A DNA stretch of 64,000 nt, from assembly GCA_011526045.1 (NCBI GenBank), contig WYBE01000069.1, positions 1 to 64,000 of the forward strand, read 5' to 3'. Of this stretch, positions 20,299 through 31,570 are shown one piece after another. Made by a program: the position numbers and the translations under genes. The stretch's first letter is position 1. The number at the start of each line of letters is the position of its first letter. The notes below the pieces were generated by a model. It did no database searches. It saw only the letters and a list, made by a program, of their open reading frames with translations, and had not been told where the DNA came from. This DNA is from Nevskiales bacterium. Lineage in GTDB: Bacteria > Pseudomonadota > Gammaproteobacteria > Steroidobacterales > GCA-2729495.

Positions 20299-21516
20299 AT
20301 GGCGAATAGCATCGCGCTGAAGCAGAACTCGTTCCTCTGGGAAGGCACCGACAGCCGTGGCAACCGCGTACGCGGCAAGAGCGTCGCCGCCACCGAGGCG
20401 GCCGTGCGTGCGGAACTGCGCAAGCAGGGCGTCGTCCCAGTACGAATCCGCAAGCAGTCCACGCTCTTCAAGGGGCAGGGCAAGGTCACGGCTGGCGATA
20501 TCGCACTCTTCAGCCGGCAGCTCGCCACCATGCTCCAGGCGGGTATTCCGCTGGTGCAGGCCTTCGAGATCGTCGGCGCCGGGCACGACAACCCGGCCAT
20601 GCAGAAGCTGATCCTCGCGATCAAGCAGGATCTCGAGGGCGGCACTGCGCTCGCCGAGGCGCTCGCCAAGCACCCGCTGCACTTTGACGACCTGTACATC
20701 AACCTGGTGGAGGTCGGTGAACACTCGGGCTCGCTCGACTCGCTGCTCGACAAGGTCGCGACCTACAAGGAAAAGACCGAGGCGATCAAGAAGAAGATCA
20801 AGAAGGCGCTGTTCTACCCGGCAGCGGTCGTGGTCGTGGCGATCATCGTCACCACGATCCTGCTGATCTTCGTGATCCCGGAGTTCGAGAACCTGTTCAA
20901 GGGCTTCGGCGCCGACCTGCCTGCCTTCACCCGCATGGTGATCGACGTCTCCTATTTCGTGCGATCGAAGGGCTGGTTTCTGGCCGCGCTCGTCGGTGGC
21001 GGCGTTTGGGGCTACCTGCAGGCGAAGAAGCGCTCGCGGCGCCTGCGCGAAATCGAGGACCGGGCGATGCTGAAGGTGCCTGTGATCGGCCCGATCCTGG
21101 TCAAAGCCGCGATCGCGCGCTTCTCCCGCACGCTCTCCACCATGTTCAGCTCCGGCGTGCCGCTGGTCGAGGCGCTGGAATCCGTCGCCGGCGCCACCGG
21201 CAACGTCCTCTACGAGAAAGCCGTGCTGGCAATGAAGGACGAGGTCGCCACCGGCCAGCGGCTGCAGCGGGCCATGGAGAACACGGGGCTGTTCCCGAAC
21301 ATGGTGATCCAGATGATTGCCGTGGGCGAGGAATCCGGCTCGCTCGACTCGATGTCCGCCAAGGTGGCCGATTTCTACGAGGCTGACGTGGACAACGCCG
21401 TGGATGCGATGAGCAGCCTGCTCGAGCCGCTGATCATGGCGATCCTCGGTGTGCTGGTCGGCGGCCTGGTCGTTGCCATGTACCTGCCGATCTTCAAGAT
21501 GGGCGCGGTCATCTGA
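20299..21516 (+). CDS. pilC: type IV pilus inner-membrane platform protein PilC
   Basis: A 405-residue PilC/GspF protein with the two repeated T2SSF domains: about 72-195 (IALFSRQLATMLQAGIPLVQ) and about 275-398 (RFSRTLSTMFSSGVPLVEAL). Three membrane segments are visible, at about 172-195, 220-240 and the C-terminal LIMAILGVLVGGLVVAMYLP. It forms the platform between PilB and the growing pilus. The N-terminus MANSIALKQNSFLWEGTD is typical. It precedes pilD by 28 bp. Confidence 0.96.
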   Translation: MANSIALKQNSFLWEGTDSRGNRVRGKSVAATEAAVRAELRKQGVVPVRIRKQSTLFKGQGKVTAGDIALFSRQLATMLQAGIPLVQAFEIVGAGHDNPAMQKLILAIKQDLEGGTALAEALAKHPLHFDDLYINLVEVGEHSGSLDSLLDKVATYKEKTEAIKKKIKKALFYPAAVVVVAIIVTTILLIFVIPEFENLFKGFGADLPAFTRMVIDVSYFVRSKGWFLAALVGGGVWGYLQAKKRSRRLREIEDRAMLKVPVIGPILVKAAIARFSRTLSTMFSSGVPLVEALESVAGATGNVLYEKAVLAMKDEVATGQRLQRAMENTGLFPNMVIQMIAVGEESGSLDSMSAKVADFYEADVDNAVDAMSSLLEPLIMAILGVLVGGLVVAMYLPIFKMGAVI

Positions 21517-21544
21517 CCCGCACCCGCCTGGCGCGGACCGCGAC

Positions 21545-22408
21545 GTGCCGGAACTGATCGCCGCCGCACTGCTCGGCCTCGTCGTCGGCAGCTTCCTCAA
21601 TGTCGTCATCTACCGGCTGCCGCTCATGCTGGAGCGTGGCTGGCGCCGCCAGTGCCGCGAGCTGCTGTCGCCCGCCGAGCCCCAGCCCGATGACGGCCCG
21701 CCCTTCGACCTGGCGCGCCCACGCTCCGCCTGTCCTGCCTGCAAGACCCCGATCAAGCCGCAGCACAACGTGCCGGTGCTCGGCTGGCTGTGGCTGCGCG
21801 GCCGTTGCGCGGCCTGCCGCGCTTGCATCCCGGCCCGCTACCCGCTGGTCGAAGCACTGACCGGCATCGTTTCCTTGATGGTGGTCCTGCACTTCGGTGT
21901 CGGCCTCGAGGCAGCCGGCGCGCTGCTGCTCTCGTGGGCGCTGATCGCCCTCTCCGGGATCGACCTCGACCACCAGCTGCTACCGGACGCGATTACGCTG
22001 CCGCTGCTCTGGCTGGGGATCTGCATGGCACTTGCCGGCGAGTGGCACGGCGGATTTCACACGCTGGCGGACCTGCACAGCAGCGTCATCGGGGCGATCG
22101 CCGGTTACCTCAGCCTGTGGCTGGTCTATCACGGCTTCCGGCTCGCCACCGGCAAGGAAGGGATGGGCTACGGGGATTTCAAGCTGCTCGCCGCGCTCGG
22201 CGCCTGGCTTGGCTGGCAGTCGCTGCCGCTGGTGATCCTGCTGTCGGCGCTGGTCGGTGCCATCGTCGGCATCGCCTTGATCGTGATGCGCGGCCGCGAC
22301 CGGCAACTGCCTCTGCCTTTCGGTCCATATCTCGCCGCAGCCGGGTTTGTCGCGTTGCTCTGGGGCCGGGCAATCATCGACACCTATCTGCAACTCGGCG
22401 GCTTCTGA
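21545..22408 (+). CDS. pilD: prepilin peptidase/N-methyltransferase PilD
   Basis: A 287-residue bifunctional enzyme that removes the PilA leader and N-methylates the new Phe1. An N-terminal membrane segment with GSFLNVVIYRLP is followed by two zinc-type CxxC pairs (CPACKTPI and CAACRA), then the peptidase Asp residues in GIDLDHQLLPD and GMGYGDFK (GxGD). About eight membrane segments are predicted. The start is a GTG at 21545 with no good ribosome site; the frame is open further upstream but unconserved. Its stop shares one base with the coaE start. Confidence 0.94.
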   Translation: MPELIAAALLGLVVGSFLNVVIYRLPLMLERGWRRQCRELLSPAEPQPDDGPPFDLARPRSACPACKTPIKPQHNVPVLGWLWLRGRCAACRACIPARYPLVEALTGIVSLMVVLHFGVGLEAAGALLLSWALIALSGIDLDHQLLPDAITLPLLWLGICMALAGEWHGGFHTLADLHSSVIGAIAGYLSLWLVYHGFRLATGKEGMGYGDFKLLAALGAWLGWQSLPLVILLSALVGAIVGIALIVMRGRDRQLPLPFGPYLAAAGFVALLWGRAIIDTYLQLGGF

Positions 22409-23019
22409 TGGCCGTGCTGCGCATCGGCCTGACCGGGGGAATAGCCAGCGGCAAGAGCACCATCGCGCGCATGTTCGCCGAGCTTGGCGTTCCAGTGATC
22501 GACACCGATGTCATCGCGCACGAGCTGGTGCGTCCCGGCGAGCCGGCGCTCGCGGCGATCATCGCCGGCTTCGGCCCGGAGTTCCTGACCGCGGACGGTG
22601 CACTCGACCGCGGGCGGCTGCGCGAACGCATATTTTCGAACGCGGCAGACCGGCGGCGACTGGAGGACATCCTGCACCCGCGGATCGAAGCGGCCACGCT
22701 CGCCGCGAGCGCGCACGCGGGCGGTCCCTATCAGCTGCTGGTGGTGCCGCTGCTGATCGAAACGGGATTCGAGCGCCACGTCGACCGCGTCCTGGTCGTG
22801 GATTGCCCGGAGGCGCTGCAGCGCGAGCGCCTGATGCAGCGGGACAGCCCCGGCAGCCCCGAGGATGCCGATCGCGCCCTGGCTGCGCAGCTCACCCGCA
22901 AGGAGCGGCTGCGCAGGGCCGATGACGTGATTGTGAACGACGGCGGTCTCGATACGGCCCGCGCGCGCGTACAGGAGCTGCATGACCGCTATCTGGCGCA
23001 GGCACGAGCCCGCAACTGA
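22408..23019 (+). CDS. coaE: dephospho-CoA kinase
   Basis: A 203-residue P-loop kinase that phosphorylates the 3'-OH of dephospho-CoA, the last step of CoA synthesis. Walker A is GGIASGKST, followed by the family VIDTDVIAHELV motif and LVVPLLIETGFE. The ATG overlaps the pilD stop by one base (TGATG), so translation is coupled. The pilD-coaE-zapD order is standard in gammaproteobacteria. Confidence 0.97.
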   Translation: MAVLRIGLTGGIASGKSTIARMFAELGVPVIDTDVIAHELVRPGEPALAAIIAGFGPEFLTADGALDRGRLRERIFSNAADRRRLEDILHPRIEAATLAASAHAGGPYQLLVVPLLIETGFERHVDRVLVVDCPEALQRERLMQRDSPGSPEDADRALAAQLTRKERLRRADDVIVNDGGLDTARARVQELHDRYLAQARARN

Positions 23020-23049
23020 GCCAGTTTTGCCGGCGCAGGATCTGCGCTG

Positions 23050-23922
23050 GTGTCCGTTGCCCTGCCCGCGTGGGTAGCGCAGAATGGCCCGCGTTCGCGA
23101 ACAGGGTTTCTTCCGGATTTGCCAGCCTTGAAAACGAAGCCTTCACCCGAGGCAGTGCCCGCATCGGCGGTGCTCTACGAGCAGCCGCTGGCCGAGCGCA
23201 TGCGCACCTTCCTGCGGCTGGAATCCCTGTACCAGCAGTTCGTCTTTCATATCCGGGAACCCTCGCCATGGGGGACGCGGGCGGTGGTGTCGAGCATGCT
23301 CGACATCCTTACCATCCTCAGCCGCGGCGACGTGCGCAACGATGTGCTGAAGGATCTCGACCGTCAGCTCTACGTCTTCGATCGCTACCAGAACCTTCCG
23401 GCCGTGGACGAGCATCGCCTGAAGTCGGTCCTGAAAAACCTGCGCCAGCTTCGCGACGAGGTGATCGCAGTCGGCTCGCAATACCTGCAGCCACTGCGCG
23501 AGAACGAGTTCCTGAGCGCCGTCAAGCACCGCAGCGCCATCCCCGGGGGCGTCTGCGAGTTCGATCTGCCGGAATACAGCCATTGGCTGCGCCGCCCTTA
23601 CGCCGATCGTGTCGCCGACATCGAGCGCTGGATGACGACTATCAAGCCGTTGTGCGACAGCATCGCGGAGCTCCTGTGGCTGCTGCGCGAGAGCACGCCG
23701 CCGACCGAGCAGATCGCCTCGAACGGCGTGTTCCACCATGCACTCGCGCGCGACAGCACTGCCGGACTGCTGCGGGTGTGCCTGCCGCCGGGCACTGCGT
23801 TGTACCCGGAGATCAGCGGCGGGCATCATCGCTTTACCATGCGCTTCATGCAGTGGCCGGATTCGGCAACCCGGCCCGCGCAGACGACCCACGACGTGAA
23901 GTTTCTGCTCACGATCTGTTGA
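23050..23922 (+). CDS. zapD: FtsZ-ring crosslinking protein ZapD
   Basis: A 290-residue ZapD (DUF1342/YacF), a cytoplasmic protein that bundles FtsZ filaments. The conserved core begins VLYEQPLAERMRTFLRLE, near residue 38, and includes EFDLPEYSHWL and GGHHRFTMRFMQW. GTG at 23050 has AGGA nine bases upstream, but the first 35 residues are not typical; TTG at 23128 or GTG at 23155 would give a more usual N-terminus. The gene usually next in this cluster, yacG, is absent; REP elements follow instead. Confidence 0.88.
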   Translation: MSVALPAWVAQNGPRSRTGFLPDLPALKTKPSPEAVPASAVLYEQPLAERMRTFLRLESLYQQFVFHIREPSPWGTRAVVSSMLDILTILSRGDVRNDVLKDLDRQLYVFDRYQNLPAVDEHRLKSVLKNLRQLRDEVIAVGSQYLQPLRENEFLSAVKHRSAIPGGVCEFDLPEYSHWLRRPYADRVADIERWMTTIKPLCDSIAELLWLLRESTPPTEQIASNGVFHHALARDSTAGLLRVCLPPGTALYPEISGGHHRFTMRFMQWPDSATRPAQTTHDVKFLLTIC

Positions 23923-23950
23923 GCCTGCTGCCCTGCTGGTCGGAGCTGAC

Positions 23951-24184
23951 AGGTCGGGACTGAAGTCCCACCTACCGGGCTGCGTTCAGCGCCGCGGTCG
24001 GCAAGCACCCTGTAGGAGGCACGTCAGTGCCGACCTGATCCTACAGACAGCGGTCGGGGCTGAAGCCCCTCCTACAGGGCTTCGTTCATCGTTGCCGTTG
24101 ACCAGCAGCCTGTAGAGCGACGTGAGTCGCGACCACGGCATCGCTGATCGCAGCGGCAGTTTCGGTCGCGGCTCGTGCCGCTGC
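23951..24184. repeat. cluster of five REP elements between zapD and mutT
   Basis: Five elements alternate in direction: 23951-23975 (stem GGGAC/GTCCC), 24009-24034 (GGCAC/GTGCC, then CTACAG to 24046), 24051-24079 (GGGGC/GCCCC), 24109-24134 (GCGAC/GTCGC) and 24163-24184 (GCGGC/GCCGC). Each shares the CTGTAGGAG-like head and CGACC-like tail. Stem sequences differ while pairing is kept. The cluster fills the whole gap between convergent zapD and mutT, and there is no gene inside. Confidence 0.85.
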
Positions 24185-24186
24185 TA

Positions 24187-24586
24187 TCAAGCCTGCGCGC
24201 CACCGAGGAGCAGCGCCTCGACGATCGGCCGGTCGGCCTCCAGCAACCCGGCAGCCATCAGCCGGTCCACTGACTCCCAGCGCAGCGCCTGGCCTTCCAG
24301 CGCACGGGGCTCGCCCGTGTACTCGGCCACCGTCCACACATCGAGCACGACCGCGCGCCCGGGATAGTCATGGCGGTATCGGATGAATGGCGCGGCCGCA
24401 CGCACCTCGATGCCGATCTCCTCGCGCAGCTCGCGCGCGAGTGCTTCGCGGGGGGTCTCGCCTGCGGCGATCTTGCCGCCGGGAAACTCCCAGCTGCCGG
24501 CGAGCGGCCGGCCGGGCGGACGACGCGCGATCAGGACACGCCCGGAGGCGTCCCGGATCACCGCTGCGGCAACGAGAATCTCTCCG

Positions 24587-24603
<17 letters not shown>
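24187..24603 (-). CDS. mutT: Nudix hydrolase MutT (8-oxo-dGTP diphosphatase)
   Basis: A 138-residue Nudix enzyme that removes 8-oxo-dGTP from the nucleotide pool. The Nudix box is complete: [20 protein letters not shown] followed by EIGIEV. ATG at 24603 gives [18 protein letters not shown], the normal family start; upstream codons in the same frame are inside secA. It overlaps the secA 3' end by 17 bases, and secA-mutT adjacency is conserved. The usual length is 129-135 residues. Confidence 0.92.
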
Positions 24604-27337
<2,734 letters not shown>

Positions 27338-27507
27338 GAAGCTGGCAAACAAGGTCTGAAATCTCCAGGCAGCAGCCGTCCCGGGCCGCTTGCCATTTGC
27401 TGGATCGGATGACTCGGCGGTTTGCACGCCGCAGCGCGTACCGCCGTGGCAGCCGGCTATTCTAAGGCTGTTGGGGGCCCCGCGCGAACGCCGGGGCGGA
27501 TAGCGTT

Positions 27508-28428
27508 TCAGCTCGTCTGGCGGATGAAGCGGCCGGGGTCCACGGGGCGGCCGTGATACCAGACCTCAAAATGCAGGTTCGAGCCGGTGGCACGCCCGGT
27601 CGCGCCCATCAGCGCAATGGTCTCGCCCTGGCGGACCGGGTCGCCGACCGCAACCAGATTCTGCGCGTTGTGAGCGTAGCGCGTCACGTAGCCATTACCG
27701 TGGGTGATCTCGACCATGCGGCCGTAACCGGCCCGATAGCCGGTCCAGGTCACCACGCCGGTCGCCACCGCGACGATTTCCACCCCCGTCCGGGCAGCAA
27801 AATCGATGCCGCGGTGGTAGCGCGGCTGCCCGGTGAAGGGGTCGATGCGACGTCCGAAGTGGCTCGAAATGTAGCCGGACCGGACCGGCCGACCGCGCGG
27901 CTGCACCGCCGCGCTGAGCTTGCGGTCCACGAGCAGCGCCGACAGCAATGAAAGCTGGCGTTCCTGTTGCTCGAGCTGTGCTCCGAGTGCCTCGAGTTCA
28001 TCCGTCAGGGGAACGCTGATGCTCGTGTCGGCCGCTGGTTCGTCCGGGCCACCGACTCCGGGCGGCGCCGAGAAATCAAATTCCCCGTCGTCCAGCTTGG
28101 CCATCTTGGCCAGCTGCCCGCCGAGTGCATTGAGCCTGATGACATGAGCATTGAGGCTGCCCAGCCTCAGCGCGAACGCGGCGACCTGGTCGCGCGCCTG
28201 CTCCTGGGCGCGCCGCAATGCGACCTGCTGACCGGCTACTGCCTGCCGCAGTTCGCCGATGCGCTCCTCACCCGGAATGTAGCCCTGGTTGCGCGCCAGT
28301 CCGTAGCCAATGCCGAAACTCGCCAGCAGGATGGTGGCGGCCGACAGCAGCAGCGCGCCGAGCAGGGCTGGAGAAAGCGCAACATGGCGTGTGCCGCGGG
28401 TGCCGCGGCAAAGCACGATCAGATTCAT
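27508..28428 (-). CDS. membrane-anchored M23 family metallopeptidase
   Basis: A 306-residue LytM/M23 protein. Residues about 17-40 form a membrane anchor, about 50-170 are coiled-coil-like, and the C-terminal peptidase domain keeps all zinc and catalytic residues: His205 and Asp209 (HRGID), His253 (YAHN) and His286 (LHFEV). It is therefore likely an active peptidoglycan endopeptidase at the inner-membrane face, unlike degenerate EnvC/NlpD relatives. GGAGG nine bases before ATG 28428 fixes the start; an ATG at 28542 would add 38 basic residues. A c-di-GMP riboswitch lies in the leader (28552-28645). The M23-secA neighbourhood next to dciA and lpxC also occurs in Pseudomonas. Confidence 0.92.
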   Translation of the reverse strand: MNLIVLCRGTRGTRHVALSPALLGALLLSAATILLASFGIGYGLARNQGYIPGEERIGELRQAVAGQQVALRRAQEQARDQVAAFALRLGSLNAHVIRLNALGGQLAKMAKLDDGEFDFSAPPGVGGPDEPAADTSISVPLTDELEALGAQLEQQERQLSLLSALLVDRKLSAAVQPRGRPVRSGYISSHFGRRIDPFTGQPRYHRGIDFAARTGVEIVAVATGVVTWTGYRAGYGRMVEITHGNGYVTRYAHNAQNLVAVGDPVRQGETIALMGATGRATGSNLHFEVWYHGRPVDPGRFIRQTS

Positions 28429-28443
28429 CCGGTACACCCTCCG

Positions 28444-28507
28444 CGGGCCAGGGGCCCGATTCCTGGTCTTATTCTTGCGGTGGCCCCGCAGGCGTTGAGC
28501 CTGCGGG
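28444..28507 (-). promoter_or_regulatory. putative expression platform: two hairpins before the M23 start
   Basis: Downstream of the riboswitch, minus strand, a 9-bp perfect hairpin CCCGCAGGC-TCAAC-GCCTGCGGG (28507-28485) is followed by CGGGCC-CCT-GGCCCG (28458-28444), whose base abuts the GGAGG ribosome site at 28442-28438. There is no U-run, so a switch acting on translation or Rho access is more likely than an intrinsic terminator. Confidence 0.5.
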
Positions 28508-28551
28508 CGGAATTTCTCTGGTTGGCGTGCCGGTGCGGGCATACGCAGGCC

Positions 28552-28645
28552 CCGGCCCTCGGCAACCCCGCTATCATAGGAATACTCCCTTAGACCGGTG
28601 GCTTTGCGTCCCCGCTTTTCAGCGGGTTTGCCGTTTCGTCCCCGG
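28552..28645 (-). ncRNA. cyclic di-GMP-I (GEMM-I) riboswitch aptamer
   Basis: The minus strand carries the GEMM-I signature in order. GGCAAACC (28632-28625) is followed by a P2 hairpin CCCGCU-GAAA-AGCGGG with a GNRA tetraloop, then GGGACGCAAAGCC (28613-28601), then a P3 arm with CUAAG and UAUG resembling the 11-nt tetraloop receptor, then AGCGGGGTTGCCGA (28572-28559). GGCAA and CC pair with GGUUGCC to close P1, and CCGG/CCGG extends it. The residues that contact the ligand in the Vibrio Vc2 structure (G20, A47, C92) appear conserved by eye. It lies 124 bp upstream of the M23 peptidase start. Confidence 0.95.
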
Positions 28646-28715
28646 AACTATGCCCAGCAATTTGAAATAACACAAGGAAAACGCTTCACATTCCGGTGGC
28701 TATGGAGCGTGATCG

Positions 28716-29021
28716 ATGTCGGAAAAATCCCTGAAATCGCTGTCGGATCTGCTACAGCAGCCGGCCGGCCCATTCGCCGACCTGGCGCGCAAGGCCACCG
28801 CGACCGAAGAGCTGGCGGCGACGTTACGCGCCTCACTCGGCCCAGAGCTCGCCGCGGAACTGCGCGCGGCCCATCTGCGCCCGGACGGCACGCTGGTGAT
28901 TCTCGCGGGCAGCCCGGCCTGGGCATCGCGGCTGCGGTTTGAGGCTCAAGGACTGCTGGAGCGATGCCGTGAGCGGCACCCGCAGGCGGCGCGGGTGCGG
29001 GTGCGGGTCGGCGGCGGCTGA
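28716..29021 (+). CDS. dciA: DciA/DUF721 family protein
   Basis: A 101-residue DUF721 protein. Members named DciA help load the replicative helicase DnaB in bacteria lacking DnaC. The visible family core is a KH-like fold at about 28-98, with LAAELRAAHLRPDGTLVILAGSPAWASRLRF. GGAG lies eight bases before the ATG. It is divergent from the M23 gene and convergent with lpxC, and lies close to the usual lpxC/secA neighbourhood. No DnaC is seen in the window. Confidence 0.82.
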   Translation: MSEKSLKSLSDLLQQPAGPFADLARKATATEELAATLRASLGPELAAELRAAHLRPDGTLVILAGSPAWASRLRFEAQGLLERCRERHPQAARVRVRVGGG

Positions 29022-29074
29022 CGCAGCGATTGCACGCCGCGGCGGAACGTCACGAATGCGGATGGCGCGCTGAC

Positions 29075-29126
29075 GTTATCCGAAAGAACCAGGAACTGCG
29101 CCCCACCGAGGGGGCGGCGGGATAAC
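29075..29126. terminator. nested hairpin between convergent dciA and lpxC
   Basis: GTTATCC (29075-29081) pairs with GGATAAC (29120-29126), and inside it CGCCCC pairs with GGGGCG around ACCGAG. It lies in the 140-bp gap where dciA and lpxC converge, so it could act as a bidirectional transcript end. There is no T-run on either side. Confidence 0.4.
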
Positions 29127-29161
29127 CTGCACCAGATCCTGCGGGGTCGCGCCGGCCCCGG

Positions 29162-30073
29162 TCAGGCAGTTGCGGCAGGAGCCAGAAACGACACCGGCGC
29201 CTGCGCGTCGCTCGCGAAGCTCGCCAGCTCCCAGGCATCAGGCGTCGCGCGCAAGGTACGCAACAGCCGGTTGTTGAGGGAATGACCCGACTTGTAGCCG
29301 GTGTACTCGCCGAGCAGCGGGTGGCCAAGCAAATACAAGTCACCGATCGCGTCGAGAATCTTGTGCTTGACGAACTCATCCTCGAAGCGCAGCCCGTCCT
29401 CGTTCAGCACCTTGAAGTCATCGACGACGATCGCGTTGCCCATATTGCCGCCGAGCGTCAGGTTGCGTGCGCGCAGCGCCTCGATCTCGCGGGCGAAGCC
29501 AAACGTGCGCGCGCGGCTCACTTCCTTCAGGAATGACGTGGAGGAAAAGTCCACGGATGCTTCCTGGGTGTGCCGCTTGAACACCGCGTGATCGAAGTCG
29601 ATACGGAAGTTGACCCGAAACCCGGAATAGGGACGGAACTCCGCCCACTTGTCGCCTTCCTCCACCCGTACGGGGCGGCGGATGCGCAGGAAACGCTTCG
29701 CGGCATTCTGCTCGGCGATCCCTGCCGACTGCAGCAGGAACACGAAGGGTGCGGCGCTGCCGTCCATGATCGGCACTTCCGGAGCCGTCAGGTCTACATA
29801 GGCGTTGTCGATGCCGAGACCGGCCATCGCCGCCAGCAGATGTTCAACCGTGGCTACCTTGGCATCGCCTTCGACGAGCGTGGTGCCCAGCATGGTCTCG
29901 CCGACCTTCATCGCATCGGCCGGAATGTCCACGCACGGATCGAGATCGACGCGGCGGAAAACCACCCCGGTGTTCTCGGCGGCCGGCCGCAGGGTCATAT
30001 AGACCTTCCGTCCGGTATGCAGGCCGACACCGGTCGCACGGATAGCCGTTTTCAGGGTTCGCTGCCTGAGCAT
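29162..30073 (-). CDS. lpxC: UDP-3-O-acyl-N-acetylglucosamine deacetylase LpxC
   Basis: A 303-residue LpxC, the zinc enzyme of the first committed step of lipid A synthesis. Zinc ligands are His in [11 protein letters not shown] and His plus Asp in [14 protein letters not shown]. The start [19 protein letters not shown] is canonical; GGGAGGGG lies just upstream of ATG 30073. It is the last gene of the dcw region, 253 bp after ftsZ. The gap holds a stable hairpin (30243-30282) and an AT-richer leader, so lpxC may have its own promoter. Confidence 0.97.
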   Translation of the reverse strand: MLRQRTLKTAIRATGVGLHTGRKVYMTLRPAAENTGVVFRRVDLDPCVDIPADAMKVGETMLGTTLVEGDAKVATVEHLLAAMAGLGIDNAYVDLTAPEVPIMDGSAAPFVFLLQSAGIAEQNAAKRFLRIRRPVRVEEGDKWAEFRPYSGFRVNFRIDFDHAVFKRHTQEASVDFSSTSFLKEVSRARTFGFAREIEALRARNLTLGGNMGNAIVVDDFKVLNEDGLRFEDEFVKHKILDAIGDLYLLGHPLLGEYTGYKSGHSLNNRLLRTLRATPDAWELASFASDAQAPVSFLAPAATA

Positions 30074-30242
30074 GAGTCCCCTCCCGCCTACGTGACGCAA
30101 CACCGCAGGCACAGTCGTCACTGACCTGCGTACTGTTGCTCATACGCCACAGTTCAGGTGGGGCCAAAGAAACACAACGATCTCCGACCCGCACACCAGA
30201 TCAGGAGCTAACTATCTGAAAGTCCTGCCCCTGGGAATGGCA

Positions 30243-30282
30243 GGTACTGCGCCCCGCACCTGCCAGCGGGGCGAACAGTACC
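30243..30282 (-). terminator. nested hairpin between ftsZ and lpxC
   Basis: An outer 7-bp stem, GGTACTG (30243-30249) with CAGTACC (30276-30282), encloses a 7-bp GC stem, GCCCCGC (30251-30257) with GCGGGGC (30266-30272). It lies 44 bp after the ftsZ stop. No U-run follows on the minus strand, so it may be an attenuator or an mRNA processing or stability element rather than a full terminator. Confidence 0.5.
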
Positions 30283-30326
30283 ACAGTCTGTGAAAATGCC
30301 GCAACACGAACCCGGGCACCCTCTCC

Positions 30327-31511
30327 TCAGTCCGCCTGTCGCCGCAGGAACGCGGGCACGTCGAGCAGCTCGAAATTCGCTTCCGGCGTGGCTGCAACGG
30401 GTCCTTCGGGCATTGGCGTGCGCCGCTGCACCGCCGGGCGCTCGTAGACGCCGTAGTTCGGCTGCAGCACTTCGGCCGCGGCTCCCCCACCATGGGCAGC
30501 TACGACCGCGGGCCGAACCACCCGGATCGCAGGCTGCTCAGCCTGCCGCATGGCCTCCCGGCCAAGACCCGTGGCGACCACCGTTACGCGAATGCTGCTC
30601 GACATGTCCTCGTCGATGACGGTCCCGATCACTACCGTCGCATCGTCGGAGGCGCACTGCTTGACGGTTTCGCCGACCTGGTGGAACTCGCCGATGGACA
30701 GGTCCATCCCGGCCGTCACGTTTACCAGAATGCCGCGGGCTCCCGACAGGTTGACCTCCTCGAGCAGAGGGCTGGAAATCGCCGCTTCCGCCGCTTCCCG
30801 CGCCCGGTCCTCGCCACTGGCCGTGCCCGAGCCCATCATCGCCATGCCCATTTCCGACATGACCGTACGCACGTCGGCGAAGTCGACGTTGATCAGGCCG
30901 GGACGGGTAATCAGCTCGGCGATGCCCTGGACGGCACCCTGCAGCACCTCGTTGGCCGCGCGGAAGGCATCGAGCAGGGTCGTCTGCGAGCCGAGCACGG
31001 AGAGCAGTTTCTCGTTCGGGATCGTGATCAGTGAGTCGACGTACTTGGCCAGGTCGTGAATGCCCTGATCGGCGACCTGCAGGCGCTTGCGGCCTTCCAT
31101 CTTGAATGGCTTGGTGACGACCGCCACCGTCAGGATCCCGAGTTCCCTCGCCACCTGCGCCACCACTGGCGCGGCGCCGGTGCCGGTGCCGCCCCCGAGC
31201 CCGGCGGTGATGAACAGCATGTCGGCGCCGTCGATCACCTCGATGATGCGGTCACGGTCCTCCATGGCCGCCTGCCGGCCGACATCGGGATCCGCCCCCG
31301 CGCCGAGTCCCTTGGTGATATTGCAGCCGATCTGCAACGCCGTGCGCACGTTCGACCCGCGCAGCGCCTGCGAGTCGGTATTCGCACAGATGAAGTCCAC
31401 GCCCTCAATACCGCAATTCGCCATGTGCTTGACGGCATTGCCGCCGCCACCGCCCACGCCGATGACCTTGATGACCGCGCTCTGGCTTGATGCATCCATG
31501 AGTTCAAACAT
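30327..31511 (-). CDS. ftsZ: cell-division tubulin homologue FtsZ
   Basis: A 394-residue FtsZ that polymerises with GTP into the Z-ring. The tubulin signature is [11 protein letters not shown], and the T7 synergy loop includes [16 protein letters not shown] variable linker (about 320-378) is followed by the C-terminal peptide [12 protein letters not shown], which binds FtsA, ZipA and ZapD. ATG 31511 is preceded by GGAGGAG at eight bases, one of the best ribosome sites here and in line with high expression. It lies 59 bp after ftsA, the largest gap in the cluster apart from those around mraZ and lpxC. Confidence 0.98.
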   Translation of the reverse strand: MFELMDASSQSAVIKVIGVGGGGGNAVKHMANCGIEGVDFICANTDSQALRGSNVRTALQIGCNITKGLGAGADPDVGRQAAMEDRDRIIEVIDGADMLFITAGLGGGTGTGAAPVVAQVARELGILTVAVVTKPFKMEGRKRLQVADQGIHDLAKYVDSLITIPNEKLLSVLGSQTTLLDAFRAANEVLQGAVQGIAELITRPGLINVDFADVRTVMSEMGMAMMGSGTASGEDRAREAAEAAISSPLLEEVNLSGARGILVNVTAGMDLSIGEFHQVGETVKQCASDDATVVIGTVIDEDMSSSIRVTVVATGLGREAMRQAEQPAIRVVRPAVVAAHGGGAAAEVLQPNYGVYERPAVQRRTPMPEGPVAATPEANFELLDVPAFLRRQAD

Positions 31512-31570
31512 TGCCGCTTCTCCTCCACAACAACAACAACGCAAACCGGGGTCTCTTACGCAGTGGCCCC

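Noticed and set aside
27338..27507. A secM-like arrest peptide gene before secA
   Set aside because: No short open frame with a signal peptide and a stall motif is visible in this 170-bp gap.
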